In this document: positions 18,754 to 27,827 of the stretch, piece after piece | How positions within the stretch are numbered: the stretch's first letter is position 1 | How the letters are laid out: each line of letters begins with the position of its first letter | Assembly (NCBI RefSeq): GCF_001889405.1 | Contig: NZ_CP017921.1 | Span: 1,254,057 to 1,318,056 of the forward strand | Reading direction: 5' to 3' | Origin: Methanohalophilus halophilus | GTDB taxonomy: Archaea; Halobacteriota; Methanosarcinia; Methanosarcinales; Methanosarcinaceae | Length of the DNA: 64,000 nt | Translations under genes and position numbers: made by a program | Notes under the pieces: generated by a model | Told to the model about the DNA's origin: nothing | Seen by the model: the letters and a program-made list of their open reading frames with translations, nothing else | Databases searched by the model: none

Positions 18754-19202
18754 AAAACGACACATCCGGTCAATGGATATTGTTATCTGGTCTTGCAATT
18801 GCAATCGCACTTGTAACCATTGCAGTCTTATTAAATCAGGCAAATCTTAACGGATACTATTCAGCAGACACTGCAATTGGTTTCCCTAAGGATGACATTC
18901 GTGAACTTAAATTACAAACTCACGAAGTCGCAGGTATAGCTGCAGATATTGCTTATAGCGAGAATCAGACTTCAAATCAGAGTATTGATGTCGGACTTTC
19001 AACTGTAATGGATAGTTATAATGAACAAGTGCAAGTACTATATGCTGCCCATGGGGAATTTGTGGATGTGGAATACATGAAATACACAAGGGAAAATAAC
19101 TCTACAAACAATTCCATTGGGCAGGTGTGGGTCAATGTTACTTTCCTTAATGCCGACACTTCCTACTCATCAAAACCTGAAATTATTGAGGTGGGTCCAT
19201 GA
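18741..19202 (+). CDS. Type IV pilin-like membrane protein (DUF7261-like)
   Basis: 153 residues: KNDTSGQWILLSGLAIAIAL is a GQ-containing hydrophobic start, like the cleavage and stem region of pilins, followed by an outer domain with several NxS/T sequons near DUF-type ENNSTNNSIGQVWV. Overlaps both neighbours (thirteen and four bases). Function inferred only from topology and the cluster. Confidence 0.6.
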   Translation: MEGLKNDTSGQWILLSGLAIAIALVTIAVLLNQANLNGYYSADTAIGFPKDDIRELKLQTHEVAGIAADIAYSENQTSNQSIDVGLSTVMDSYNEQVQVLYAAHGEFVDVEYMKYTRENNSTNNSIGQVWVNVTFLNADTSYSSKPEIIEVGP

Positions 19203-19642
19203 AATCATTTCTGAAAAATGAGAATGCTGTTTCGATAACAATGGGATATATCATTTTTTCAGCTATTTTCATCTCATTTTTTATAATTGTCCAGTTTGGA
19301 ATCACAGATGTCATCGTAGATGAGCCTACCGAAATTGTTATGGAAAAAAATTATGCGGATGTTGGAAATAAAGTCGCAACACTAGTTACTGAAATATATC
19401 TGATAGCTCCGGAAAACGGGAAAATAGAAACAAGTTATTCCATACCATACCGTATTGCTGGGGAATCTTATCTAATTAGTGCACAGCCTATAAAAGATGA
19501 TCAAATTATCTCGGTAACTTCTTCTACCTCTGAAAAAGAGGTCAATGTAACCCTTGCGGGCATTTCACCTGTTGTTGGAATATATGGAACAACAATGAGC
19601 AACAATGAAACACATGGTATCACATATGTATCAAATGAATAA
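19199..19642 (+). CDS. Type IV pilin-like membrane protein (DUF7266-like)
   Basis: 147 residues: MKSFLKNENAVSITMGYIIF gives an AVS-type junction followed by a membrane helix; the rest is a beta-rich domain. ATG overlaps the previous stop as ATGA. Unlike classical archaellins there is no long variable domain, so this is more likely a minor subunit. Name inferred from resemblance to the haloarchaeal series of single-helix proteins. Confidence 0.6.
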   Translation: MKSFLKNENAVSITMGYIIFSAIFISFFIIVQFGITDVIVDEPTEIVMEKNYADVGNKVATLVTEIYLIAPENGKIETSYSIPYRIAGESYLISAQPIKDDQIISVTSSTSEKEVNVTLAGISPVVGIYGTTMSNNETHGITYVSNE

Positions 19643-20366
19643 TTTTATGGACGACAGGGCTGTCTCAGAAGTAGTGGGTTTTATCCTGATATTTGGGATA
19701 GTTGTACTTTCCATCGGTATGATTTATACAGTTGGTTATCCGATTTTAAGTTCAAATATGGAAGCCAGTGTATTTGAAAGTTCGGAGCAGAGTTTTGTTG
19801 TTTTACAGAGTAATATGGAAACAGTTGCCTTTAATGAATTGCCTGTAAAAACAATGAAATTCAAATTATATTCATCAAGCTTGGGTTTATCAAACAAATC
19901 AAATATAACCATAGATTATCCGGGGATAGACTCATCGCCCCAGGCCATTGGTACTGTGGAATACGGCAAAAATGATAAACGAATAGTCTATGAAAACGGC
20001 GCAGTCTTCAAATATTACCCCGGCCAGAGGGTGGTGCTTACTTCCGCTCCTCCGATATTCACTTCAAAACTTGATTCGGAAAATATTACCACGATCACAG
20101 TTATAAGGACTTCAGGAAATTCATTTCAATCCGGTAGCGGAGTATCCACTCTAAAAATGAGCTACAACAATAGTAGTCTTACAACGAACAGTTCTGTGAA
20201 TAATTTAACAATTACCATAAACAGTGAATTTGCAAGTCTTTGGAAAGAATATCTGGAAGAAAATGATTTTTCCATATCTTCATCTTCACCAGATCAGGTA
20301 GTAGCTCATAGGAATGACACTTATCTGATATACGGCGAGCATCTTATTGATGTCGATATCAATTAA
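19635..20366 (+). CDS. Type IV pilin-like protein with AVSEVVGFIL motif (DUF7289-like)
   Basis: 243 residues from the ATG at 19635 (MNNFMDDRAVSEVVGFILIF). RAVSEVVG followed by a hydrophobic helix is the archaeal type IV pilin N-terminal signature processed by EppA/PibD-like peptidases. The long outer domain has many NxS/T sequons. Earlier in-frame starts would put an odd polar leader in front; homologues normally carry only a few residues before the motif. It ends eight bases into the 3' end of the convergent adhesin gene. Confidence 0.7.
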   Translation: MNNFMDDRAVSEVVGFILIFGIVVLSIGMIYTVGYPILSSNMEASVFESSEQSFVVLQSNMETVAFNELPVKTMKFKLYSSSLGLSNKSNITIDYPGIDSSPQAIGTVEYGKNDKRIVYENGAVFKYYPGQRVVLTSAPPIFTSKLDSENITTITVIRTSGNSFQSGSGVSTLKMSYNNSSLTTNSSVNNLTITINSEFASLWKEYLEENDFSISSSSPDQVVAHRNDTYLIYGEHLIDVDIN

Positions 20367-23300
20367 GGGTTATAGAGCCTTTTGGTCTGACATAGATTTT
20401 TGCTGAGTCAGAAACACTGTTATTTCCATTGCTTGCAAATGAATAAATAAATGCATTCCCGGCAGTTGAACTACTGAAATTGACAGTTTCAGAACCGCTT
20501 ACCGTGAGATTAAATGGATAATGGCTTCCACCAAATCCTCCCAGGTTTGTATATAGCAACACATTTGCAATAGCAGGGTTGCCATCGGAATATCTTGCCG
20601 TTATTGTAACAGGATCATTATCACTGATATTGATAATATCTGATTGTGGCTCGATATTTACGTCTCCCAAGGATACATAATCAACAGAAGCCCCGCTTCC
20701 GCCAATACTTGTATCTCCACTGTAGGATATACTGATATCTATTGAAGTCCCATTGACATCAGTGTAGTTCAATGTGGATGTGGGGAGGATCAGTGGAACT
20801 GTACCTGCTCCCTGTACCTTCAATTGATACCAGACACCCCATTTGTCGCCCATACCCATAGTAGGGGGAAGATCCCACATGAGCACGTCTCTGTCACCTA
20901 TATTTTCAATATCTGGCTCACTACTATCAGTTACGTTAGAAGGATAACTTGGCTCTACAAATGTAGAGTTGTTCCCTATCGTTGAGTTACTGCTATTGTC
21001 CCGATAAGTAGCCGTTGCAATGGAAAGATTGGTTATGTAGTTGTGAGGAATGTGCAGTTCAAGTCTTGGGCCTGTTGCACTAAAGTTTGTTATATCTGAT
21101 GCAATGCCCACAAATATATCTTCAAGAACTGTGGAGTTGGGTGCAAAGTAATATTCCCCTCCCGTGATATTTGCAATCTGTTCCAGCACCGGATCAACTT
21201 CAGATTCGTTGTTACCAAAGCCCACGGTATATATCACTGTGTTCTGGTCACGTGCACGCTGTGCTTGCTCCAGAAGAGAATGGGAACCTGCATTGTCAAT
21301 TCCGTCTGTCATGAGAACCATTGTGGAATTACCGGTTATTGAGGATAATTCATTATTGGATTCATACAATCCTTCATCTATAGCTGTCAATCCCTCACAA
21401 CTCATTGTACCTATGGCATTTTCAATATGAGATATGGAATCATTGTTGAGATCTGAACTGAGCCATGCGGACCACGATTTCCAGCTTACGGATGCTTCTG
21501 CAGCGGTATTGTTCCTTTTTTCAAAAACCAGATCGAAATTTTCATATTCAGAGGAAGAAGACGTTTCAAGTTCAGAGGATACAGACCAGCTGCCATCATC
21601 CCATTTCTGGATGTTAATATCATCGTGGTCATCAGACGTGATCAGCAATATAGAATCTGAATATGGGTCAGGATGTAACTGTACCCAGTTCATATCATCG
21701 TATTCTGAAAGAGTAGATGCGTCCATCTCTTCACTCCAGCTGCCGTTCCATGTACGGTATTTTGGTGTGCTGGTTTTGTCACCCCATACTATCATACCGG
21801 TTCCACTATTCTTCTCAAAGACTACATCAAAGGCACGTTTATTGTAAGTATAACAGTCATTTTCGATCTGAATTCTGGAAGCTGACCAGTCACTACCATT
21901 CCAGGTACTTACATATAGGTCCTCATCAAGGTCCAGCATACCCATTATAAGATTATTTGAAGATGATTCAGAGGCCATTTTTATCCAGTATACCCTGTGA
22001 CTATCATCAAAACTGTAAAGATCCTTTTCGGCACTCCACTGACTGCCGTTCCATGTACGAGAATGTACGTTCCCCTCGATGTCCGACCAAGCCACAATGG
22101 CATTACCTCTTTGCTGTTCATAGACCACATTGAAACACTGGTAACCATAGGCACGTGCACTGTTTGTAATGGTCACAGGATTTGCCCAGTTATTCCCATC
22201 CCAGACCTGTGCACGTATGTCCCTGGCATCATCCAGGGTTACCAGAATCATTTCATCGGAAGAAGGATGTGCTGCAAGGGATGCCCACCAAACGTCTCCT
22301 GCTCCCATATTACTACCGTCTACAGAAGATTCGGCAGACCATGAGTTCCCATCCCATATCCTGTATCTGGGTGTACTGGACGAATCAGCATAAACTGCCA
22401 TTGCATCCGATGATAAGCTTTCATAGGCTAGGTCAAAACCCCTTCTTGAGTATGAATCAAGGGAAGTGGAAAATTCCCTTACCTCGCCCCAATCGTCGGA
22501 ATATACTTGGAAGTTTGCATCATAATGGTTGTCCAATGTACCAAGAATTATTTCACCAGAAGCAGGTGAAGTTTCCAGTACCATTTGCCTGATGCTCCCT
22601 CCTACATAATTTGCCGAGTACTCAGAAGACCAGTCAAAACCCTCGAGGCTGCGATATCTGGGAGTTCCCGGGCTGCCGGTGTCATAGTATGCTACCATTG
22701 CCCCGTGCAATGGTTTTCTGGTTACATTGAAATCAAAGGCAGAATCGTTTAACTTACCACCTGTCTTTTCCACAACAAGACGATAATCATTACCAGCATA
22801 GAGGGTTGATGTCAGGTCGACGGGTGAAGCAGAAGCAGTGGTAGAATTGAGAAGATCAACGCCGTTATAGAGTCCGATCTCCATCGAAGAATTATCTTGC
22901 CAAGAAAGATCAAATGAATATGTTCCCTCCTCATCCACATTGAAGTAACCTGTCCATTCACTTCCATTACGCAAATAAGATGATAGACTACTACTGTTTA
23001 CAATCGAATCAGTACTGTATAATACAAGGCCTATGCGATCCCCGTTACTTTCATTGAAACTTGAAAGGAATGAGTTCGATGCCAGTCTTGTTGCACTTTT
23101 TTTATCAATATAGGTTTCCAGATCAAATTCTCCTTCTGGGAAAGATGAGGCAATTCTGACAGTCCAGTTCCCTTGTTCAATTGTTTCATCGTCATCTTCA
23201 GGATAAGATCCGGAAAGGGGGTATAGCCAGATGTATTCCGAATTGTTGGCAGTGTAATAGCCGGTAGTATCCGCCCCATTTCCATATTCGGTTCCAGATG

Positions 23301-26217
23301 GGCTTTTCAAGTATAGGTCCATGTCAGTTGAATTATTTACCCAGCTTAGACTTACCTTAAGGTCATTAAGGGTATTGTTGACCAAAAATGAATCCTGAAA
23401 GCCTGTATATGAAGTATTGAATTCACAGTTATAAGATGTCAGATCACCGCTTTCTTCCGGATATTCTGCCAGCCTTATTTCATTTTCATAGATATTGATT
23501 TCACGAATCTCATTTGTATAATCTTTTTCATCCCGGAAGGTAACCGTGTTATCCCCATCTTCAACAAGAGGTGTAATATTATATTCAAAAGACACCCATT
23601 CTTCATTGGGATTTGAGGATGAGCCAGCATCTGTGAGATAATTGCCGTTCACTTCAATTACGCATTCGCCACTGAAGTCAAGGTCCCATCCTTCAAAGTA
23701 AAGGTAGTAAGGAGGTTCGGAATCCAAGACGTCTAAAGATATGTTATCAGCACTGTATGTGTAGGGAGTAAATCCCTCTTCTCCATATTCAATATCACTT
23801 ATATCGTAATCCGATATTTCTTGTGCTATGGAATAATATACATCCTGAAGGTCTGCACCTGTGGGTGCGTTGTAATAGTTACCAGATGTTTCTAAGGCGA
23901 TTCGTTGCAATGTCGGCTCATCTATATAATCTGGACTTCCCAGACCAATGGTATATATGGTGATGCCATTGGAGTTTGCCCTTTGGATACCATTAGTACA
24001 ATCCTGATCGGAGCCGGCGTTACAAACACCGTCCGTAAGCAACACAATTACTTTTCTTGATGAATCTCGGCCATCGTCAATCAACATATCGATTGAATCA
24101 GCCAATCCGTCCCCCATTGCGGTAGATCCGGATGCGGAAAATGAATAGATTGCATCTTCGATCTGGTCTTTGGAACTCGAGGAGTTCAGGAGGGTAAGGT
24201 CTGATTCGATTGTACTGTCACTTGCAAAAGAGACAACACCAGTCAGGCTATTTGAGACAAGATTATCCATAAATGTCCTGGCAGCATCCTGAGCATCTGT
24301 AAGGGGTTGTTCCGGTGAGGATCCAAGGTCATTCATACTACCCGAGCGGTCCAGAACAAGTACCACATCAAGGGGGGTGCCTGCATATGAATCAGGGTCC
24401 ATGCTGCCGGATCGATCCAAAGTGAGCATGGCAGTTGCTGCCTGTCTTGTTACAGGTAATTCACCTTCTACAGAGACTACCGTTGTTACATTTACTATAT
24501 CGCCTGAATCGACTTCATCAGGTTCAGCCAAAACATATGAACTGATGAAAGGTGAATCACGTATGTCAATGATTGTAGAACTTTTTATGTCACCACTGGT
24601 GGCATTAATTGTACAATTGCCTTCAAGATTCTTGCTCTCAAAGGTTGCACTGAATCTGCCTGCTGAATTGGTGGTGGTGTTAATTGAGTTTGTTTCATTT
24701 ATCCCTTCCATGGTAAGATTTCCCATGGATACATTCGTGTTAGCAAGGGATATATTCATATCACTTAGAGAATGGCCCCATTCATCAAGTGCTATCCCCC
24801 GAATTGAAGAAATATGGTTACCAATCAGATTTTTAGTTAAGATCATTGAAGGGGTTGCAAATAACTTTATCTGCGCAAGGTCACCTTTAATAAAATTCAA
24901 ATTTGTTGAATTATTTATACCTGTATCACCGGTTTCATTTCTGAAACTCGCTGTCACGGAAATATTTTCTACATAAGGGGTAGGGCCCACTTTCGTAGTG
25001 GCAGTGCCATAAGGATTCAGGGGAATTTTTGTTGATCCTTCATCGAAGTATACCTGCTCTTTTATATTTGGGCCGTTTGGAAGGATTGGATTCAGGAACT
25101 GGTCTACAGGAGTTGCTGATAGGCGGTAATAGTCTACATTGTTTGCATAACACAGGGAAGGGGAATACGTCAAATGCATATCTTCTGCGGAATCTGCGAT
25201 ACCGGTTATGGATATTTCCTTATAGAGTGTCTCATTTTCAGATACTGATATATTTATAATGTTGTCCCCTGCTCTTTTATCAGTCCTGAATGTAGCATTG
25301 CCAATACCTTCGATGTTGGTTATTGTAGAAGAGGGATGAATTTCAAGTGAATCATAGGTAATAGGTGAGTTGTAACTCGTATTTATGGGTGGTGTAATGT
25401 TAAATATTAAAGTCGAATTATTGACCGGATTCCGGTAACGATCATAGATGTTGACTGATATGTCTTCTGTTGTATTGACCGTATATTCATCTCCATAGCT
25501 TATATCAAGTATTGAAGGACGAGCTGGAGAATAACTTATATTTGTTGCATTTGATATAGAATCAGAGGACACATTTAAATTCACTTTGGATGCAAAAGTA
25601 GAATTTATTTCAAAGGTAATGAAAGGGTTTGTTGTGGATGAAAAATTGAATTCCAATGAATCAGCAGTAATATTGACCCGACTCAGTTCATAAGGTGATA
25701 TACTTGTAGAAGTGCTTGTTTCTTTTATGTTTCCTTTTAGGTCAATTACTGAAATCTCAACGTCCATAGGTGCAGTTGTGTTGATATTGCCGTAGGTATC
25801 GTATGCAGTGAAATTGATGGTAGAAATGTTTCCTACTACAAGAGCCTGAGACGAACTGGACCAGTCAATAAGGTTTACCTCAGCAGGTTCAACATCGATG
25901 GTCAGATTATCGGATATGTTCCCGTAGGTTGCGCTTATGTTTGCCCTTTCCGCTACTGTGGAGTTAAATATTGCAGTTGCTACACCTGAGTCATCGATAG
26001 TTCCATTGGAAGATATCTGGCCAACGTCAGCAGAAAAATTGATCATCTCACCGGAAACAAAAGTCGAATTATTACTCAAAGTGGCATAGATGAATGCATC
26101 TTCGCCTGCTTCTAAAGAATCAGGGCCACTTATTTCAAGAGTCTGTCCCGTCACAGGTGTAACTGATAATGCAAGAATAAAAAGGAAGCATATTGCAGGG
26201 ATTATTTTCACTACCAT
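20359..26217 (-). CDS. Giant secreted protein with nested von Willebrand A domains
   Basis: 1952 residues from the ATG at 26217, chosen because it opens a clean signal peptide (MVVKIIPAICFLFILALSVT, then VTGQ); longer in-frame starts intrude on the upstream gene. Residues about 25-590 form Ig-like or invasin-type repeats. A MIDAS motif LDRSGSM at about 600 is followed only 20 residues later by a second, VLVLDRSGSM (about 621), which opens a complete VWA domain ending near 800. Pre-peptidase-type beta domains follow. The sequence KSATRLASNSFLSSFNE (about 1038) and NSTMVLMTDGIDNAG (about 1630) supply the rest of the first VWA domain, separated by about 500 residues with eight WDG/WNG-type repeats. 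Many NxS/T sequons and no C-terminal anchor. Likely a cell-surface adhesin working with the adjacent pilins. Confidence 0.8.
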   Translation of the reverse strand: MVVKIIPAICFLFILALSVTPVTGQTLEISGPDSLEAGEDAFIYATLSNNSTFVSGEMINFSADVGQISSNGTIDDSGVATAIFNSTVAERANISATYGNISDNLTIDVEPAEVNLIDWSSSSQALVVGNISTINFTAYDTYGNINTTAPMDVEISVIDLKGNIKETSTSTSISPYELSRVNITADSLEFNFSSTTNPFITFEINSTFASKVNLNVSSDSISNATNISYSPARPSILDISYGDEYTVNTTEDISVNIYDRYRNPVNNSTLIFNITPPINTSYNSPITYDSLEIHPSSTITNIEGIGNATFRTDKRAGDNIINISVSENETLYKEISITGIADSAEDMHLTYSPSLCYANNVDYYRLSATPVDQFLNPILPNGPNIKEQVYFDEGSTKIPLNPYGTATTKVGPTPYVENISVTASFRNETGDTGINNSTNLNFIKGDLAQIKLFATPSMILTKNLIGNHISSIRGIALDEWGHSLSDMNISLANTNVSMGNLTMEGINETNSINTTTNSAGRFSATFESKNLEGNCTINATSGDIKSSTIIDIRDSPFISSYVLAEPDEVDSGDIVNVTTVVSVEGELPVTRQAATAMLTLDRSGSMDPDSYAGTPLDVVLVLDRSGSMNDLGSSPEQPLTDAQDAARTFMDNLVSNSLTGVVSFASDSTIESDLTLLNSSSSKDQIEDAIYSFSASGSTAMGDGLADSIDMLIDDGRDSSRKVIVLLTDGVCNAGSDQDCTNGIQRANSNGITIYTIGLGSPDYIDEPTLQRIALETSGNYYNAPTGADLQDVYYSIAQEISDYDISDIEYGEEGFTPYTYSADNISLDVLDSEPPYYLYFEGWDLDFSGECVIEVNGNYLTDAGSSSNPNEEWVSFEYNITPLVEDGDNTVTFRDEKDYTNEIREINIYENEIRLAEYPEESGDLTSYNCEFNTSYTGFQDSFLVNNTLNDLKVSLSWVNNSTDMDLYLKSPSGTEYGNGADTTGYYTANNSEYIWLYPLSGSYPEDDDETIEQGNWTVRIASSFPEGEFDLETYIDKKSATRLASNSFLSSFNESNGDRIGLVLYSTDSIVNSSSLSSYLRNGSEWTGYFNVDEEGTYSFDLSWQDNSSMEIGLYNGVDLLNSTTASASPVDLTSTLYAGNDYRLVVEKTGGKLNDSAFDFNVTRKPLHGAMVAYYDTGSPGTPRYRSLEGFDWSSEYSANYVGGSIRQMVLETSPASGEIILGTLDNHYDANFQVYSDDWGEVREFSTSLDSYSRRGFDLAYESLSSDAMAVYADSSSTPRYRIWDGNSWSAESSVDGSNMGAGDVWWASLAAHPSSDEMILVTLDDARDIRAQVWDGNNWANPVTITNSARAYGYQCFNVVYEQQRGNAIVAWSDIEGNVHSRTWNGSQWSAEKDLYSFDDSHRVYWIKMASESSSNNLIMGMLDLDEDLYVSTWNGSDWSASRIQIENDCYTYNKRAFDVVFEKNSGTGMIVWGDKTSTPKYRTWNGSWSEEMDASTLSEYDDMNWVQLHPDPYSDSILLITSDDHDDINIQKWDDGSWSVSSELETSSSSEYENFDLVFEKRNNTAAEASVSWKSWSAWLSSDLNNDSISHIENAIGTMSCEGLTAIDEGLYESNNELSSITGNSTMVLMTDGIDNAGSHSLLEQAQRARDQNTVIYTVGFGNNESEVDPVLEQIANITGGEYYFAPNSTVLEDIFVGIASDITNFSATGPRLELHIPHNYITNLSIATATYRDNSSNSTIGNNSTFVEPSYPSNVTDSSEPDIENIGDRDVLMWDLPPTMGMGDKWGVWYQLKVQGAGTVPLILPTSTLNYTDVNGTSIDISISYSGDTSIGGSGASVDYVSLGDVNIEPQSDIINISDNDPVTITARYSDGNPAIANVLLYTNLGGFGGSHYPFNLTVSGSETVNFSSSTAGNAFIYSFASNGNNSVSDSAKIYVRPKGSITLN

Positions 26218-26287
26218 CAATAAATATATTGTGTGTTTTAGTATGTAAGATTTATGGAAATTAAAAGATAAAAAAAATTGAAAAAAA

Positions 26288-26905
26288 TTAAAGGGGCCTC
26301 TGAACCCCTTCATTTGCATCAGAAGAAGTGTCATCAACTTCTTCAAAATCCGCCACATAGGTATATGCGGTTTCATTATTTTCGATCATACGATATGTAA
26401 CTACCACAGATGCGATCACAACAATCGGAGTGGTAATCAGGGAACCAAAGACTACATAGCTGCCAATGCCACTGATAATCCAGAGGATGACGGAGATGAT
26501 TGCTGTATCCAGGAAATTGTTTTTTCCAATTTCAACACTTTCCTTGATGGCATCAACTCCACTGTAGCCCCTGATGACAAGTAATGGAAAAGCATACAGC
26601 AGCAGGATGGAAAGGATTAATCCCGGTATAATGAGCAACATGTAGCCGACTATCAATAAAACACCCGCCACAATAGCGAAAACCCAGCTTCTCACGAAGT
26701 GATCAAATCCACTGAATACATCTTTGTAATCAATAGGCTCTCCCTTAACGCCCCTGACGGCCATATCTACCAGCCCATAGAGCAGCGGGGCAATTGTTAC
26801 AATAAGAATCGAACCGATCATAGCAACCAATGTAGCAATGATGTATGTTACGAAGTTTTCTTTGAAAACATCCCATGTGTCTGAAAATATCTTTTCATAA
26901 TCCAT
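26288..26905 (-). CDS. DUF4013-type multi-helix membrane protein
   Basis: 205 residues with about five membrane helices: an amphipathic start (YEKIFSDTWDVFKENFVTYI), a GLVDMAVRGVKGEPIDY loop, the LIIPGLILSILLLYAFPLLV helix pair and a polar acidic tail. The alternating D-x-F/W loops resemble archaeal DUF4013 proteins of unknown role. It is upstream of the large adhesin on the same strand with 70 bases between, so it might be cotranscribed, but nothing shows a shared job. Confidence 0.6.
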   Translation of the reverse strand: MDYEKIFSDTWDVFKENFVTYIIATLVAMIGSILIVTIAPLLYGLVDMAVRGVKGEPIDYKDVFSGFDHFVRSWVFAIVAGVLLIVGYMLLIIPGLILSILLLYAFPLLVIRGYSGVDAIKESVEIGKNNFLDTAIISVILWIISGIGSYVVFGSLITTPIVVIASVVVTYRMIENNETAYTYVADFEEVDDTSSDANEGVQRPL

Positions 26906-27090
26906 AAATGATCTCCTGGAATTGTGTATAATAGCGACTCTAAAATATATGAGAACTTTATTATATAAATAGATAACCTGTCGATTTATAGTCGCCCCTG
27001 TGATATGGAGTGGAAATGGATTGCTCAGGTTGTATTCTCTTGAAAAGCAATTTAATGTAAAACATACATAGTAAAGCCAGGAGAGTAAGA

Positions 27091-27447
27091 ATGAAAAATA
27101 CCATCACCAAAAGTTTTGGACTGGGGGATTATGCAATAAAAGGAGCACAGATTGATGGATTCTCCATGACGCTGCATGACCGCGAACATTTGAGCACTGA
27201 AGTTAAATATGTGCCCGCCTGCTGTGACAGTTTTACAAAAGACCAGGTAGAGGAACTGATCCAAAGAATTATGGAAAAAGCAAGATATTTCATGGAAAAA
27301 CTTCATGAAAACATCAAATGCAAAATCATTCTCATGGATTTTGAAGAAACAGGTTTCACGCCTGATAGTGACCTGCCATCAATAGAAGTGCGCTCCCTGG
27401 AAAAGTTACACGTAATATACAGGTTCTCAGTGGAATATTATATATAA
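27091..27447 (+). CDS. Hypothetical 118-residue protein
   Basis: Soluble protein with a good ribosome site (AGGAGAG seven bases before ATG). It opens MKNTITKSFGLGDYAIKGAQ, has CC at about 49-50, a central amphipathic helix (QVEELIQRIMEKARYFMEKL) and a beta-rich end. I do not recognise the family. It faces the cupin gene tail to tail, ten bases apart, and stands alone in its direction. Confidence 0.5.
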   Translation: MKNTITKSFGLGDYAIKGAQIDGFSMTLHDREHLSTEVKYVPACCDSFTKDQVEELIQRIMEKARYFMEKLHENIKCKIILMDFEETGFTPDSDLPSIEVRSLEKLHVIYRFSVEYYI

Positions 27448-27456
27448 AAAAAGAAA

Positions 27457-27795
27457 TTACAGGAGCCGGGTAGATTCTTCCTGCTTTTGCATTTTCACAA
27501 CCAAAAAGCGCAGAATCCCCTCGCCTGCGTTACCCACCAGATGGGGAATCTTTGCCGGACTCTCGACAATTGAATCCTTCTCCACAATCTCGGCTTCATC
27601 GCCAATCTCAACCCTGGCCTTGCCTTCAAGTATATAGAAAAACACATCTACCGGAGTAATATGTTTTTTTAGGGACTGTTTTGGTTCAAGGGTTATGTGC
27701 ATTGCCTGGCCATGGTCTGATGCATACATCTTTCGCACATCTGCACCATGTGGATTCTTTTTTTGCTCGGCATCTTTTACGTATCTGATTTGCAT
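27457..27795 (-). CDS. Small cupin-domain protein
   Basis: 112 residues forming one cupin barrel: motif 1 is KKHITPVDVFFYILEGKARV (with histidine, and EG in the usual place), motif 2 is PAKIPHLVGNAG. Only some of the metal-binding histidines are retained, so activity is uncertain. It begins 33 bases after the upstream hcp gene ends on the same strand, and probably forms an operon with it under the HxlR-controlled promoter. A sensor or small-molecule binding role in stress response is inference. Confidence 0.75.
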   Translation of the reverse strand: MQIRYVKDAEQKKNPHGADVRKMYASDHGQAMHITLEPKQSLKKHITPVDVFFYILEGKARVEIGDEAEIVEKDSIVESPAKIPHLVGNAGEGILRFLVVKMQKQEESTRLL

Positions 27796-27827
27796 ATTCG
27801 ATTCTCCTAAAAAGGGGATGGGAGGCT

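Noticed and set aside
21460-23000. Possible DNA tandem repeat or CRISPR-like array
   Set aside because: The regularity is only at protein level (W-D/N-G repeats); the DNA is not repeated and there are no spacer-repeat units.
20400-25300. Several plus-strand reading frames of 60-200 codons inside the large minus-strand gene
   Set aside because: They are antisense shadows: no family resemblance, no ribosome sites, and the minus-strand frame has a signal peptide and recognisable domains throughout.
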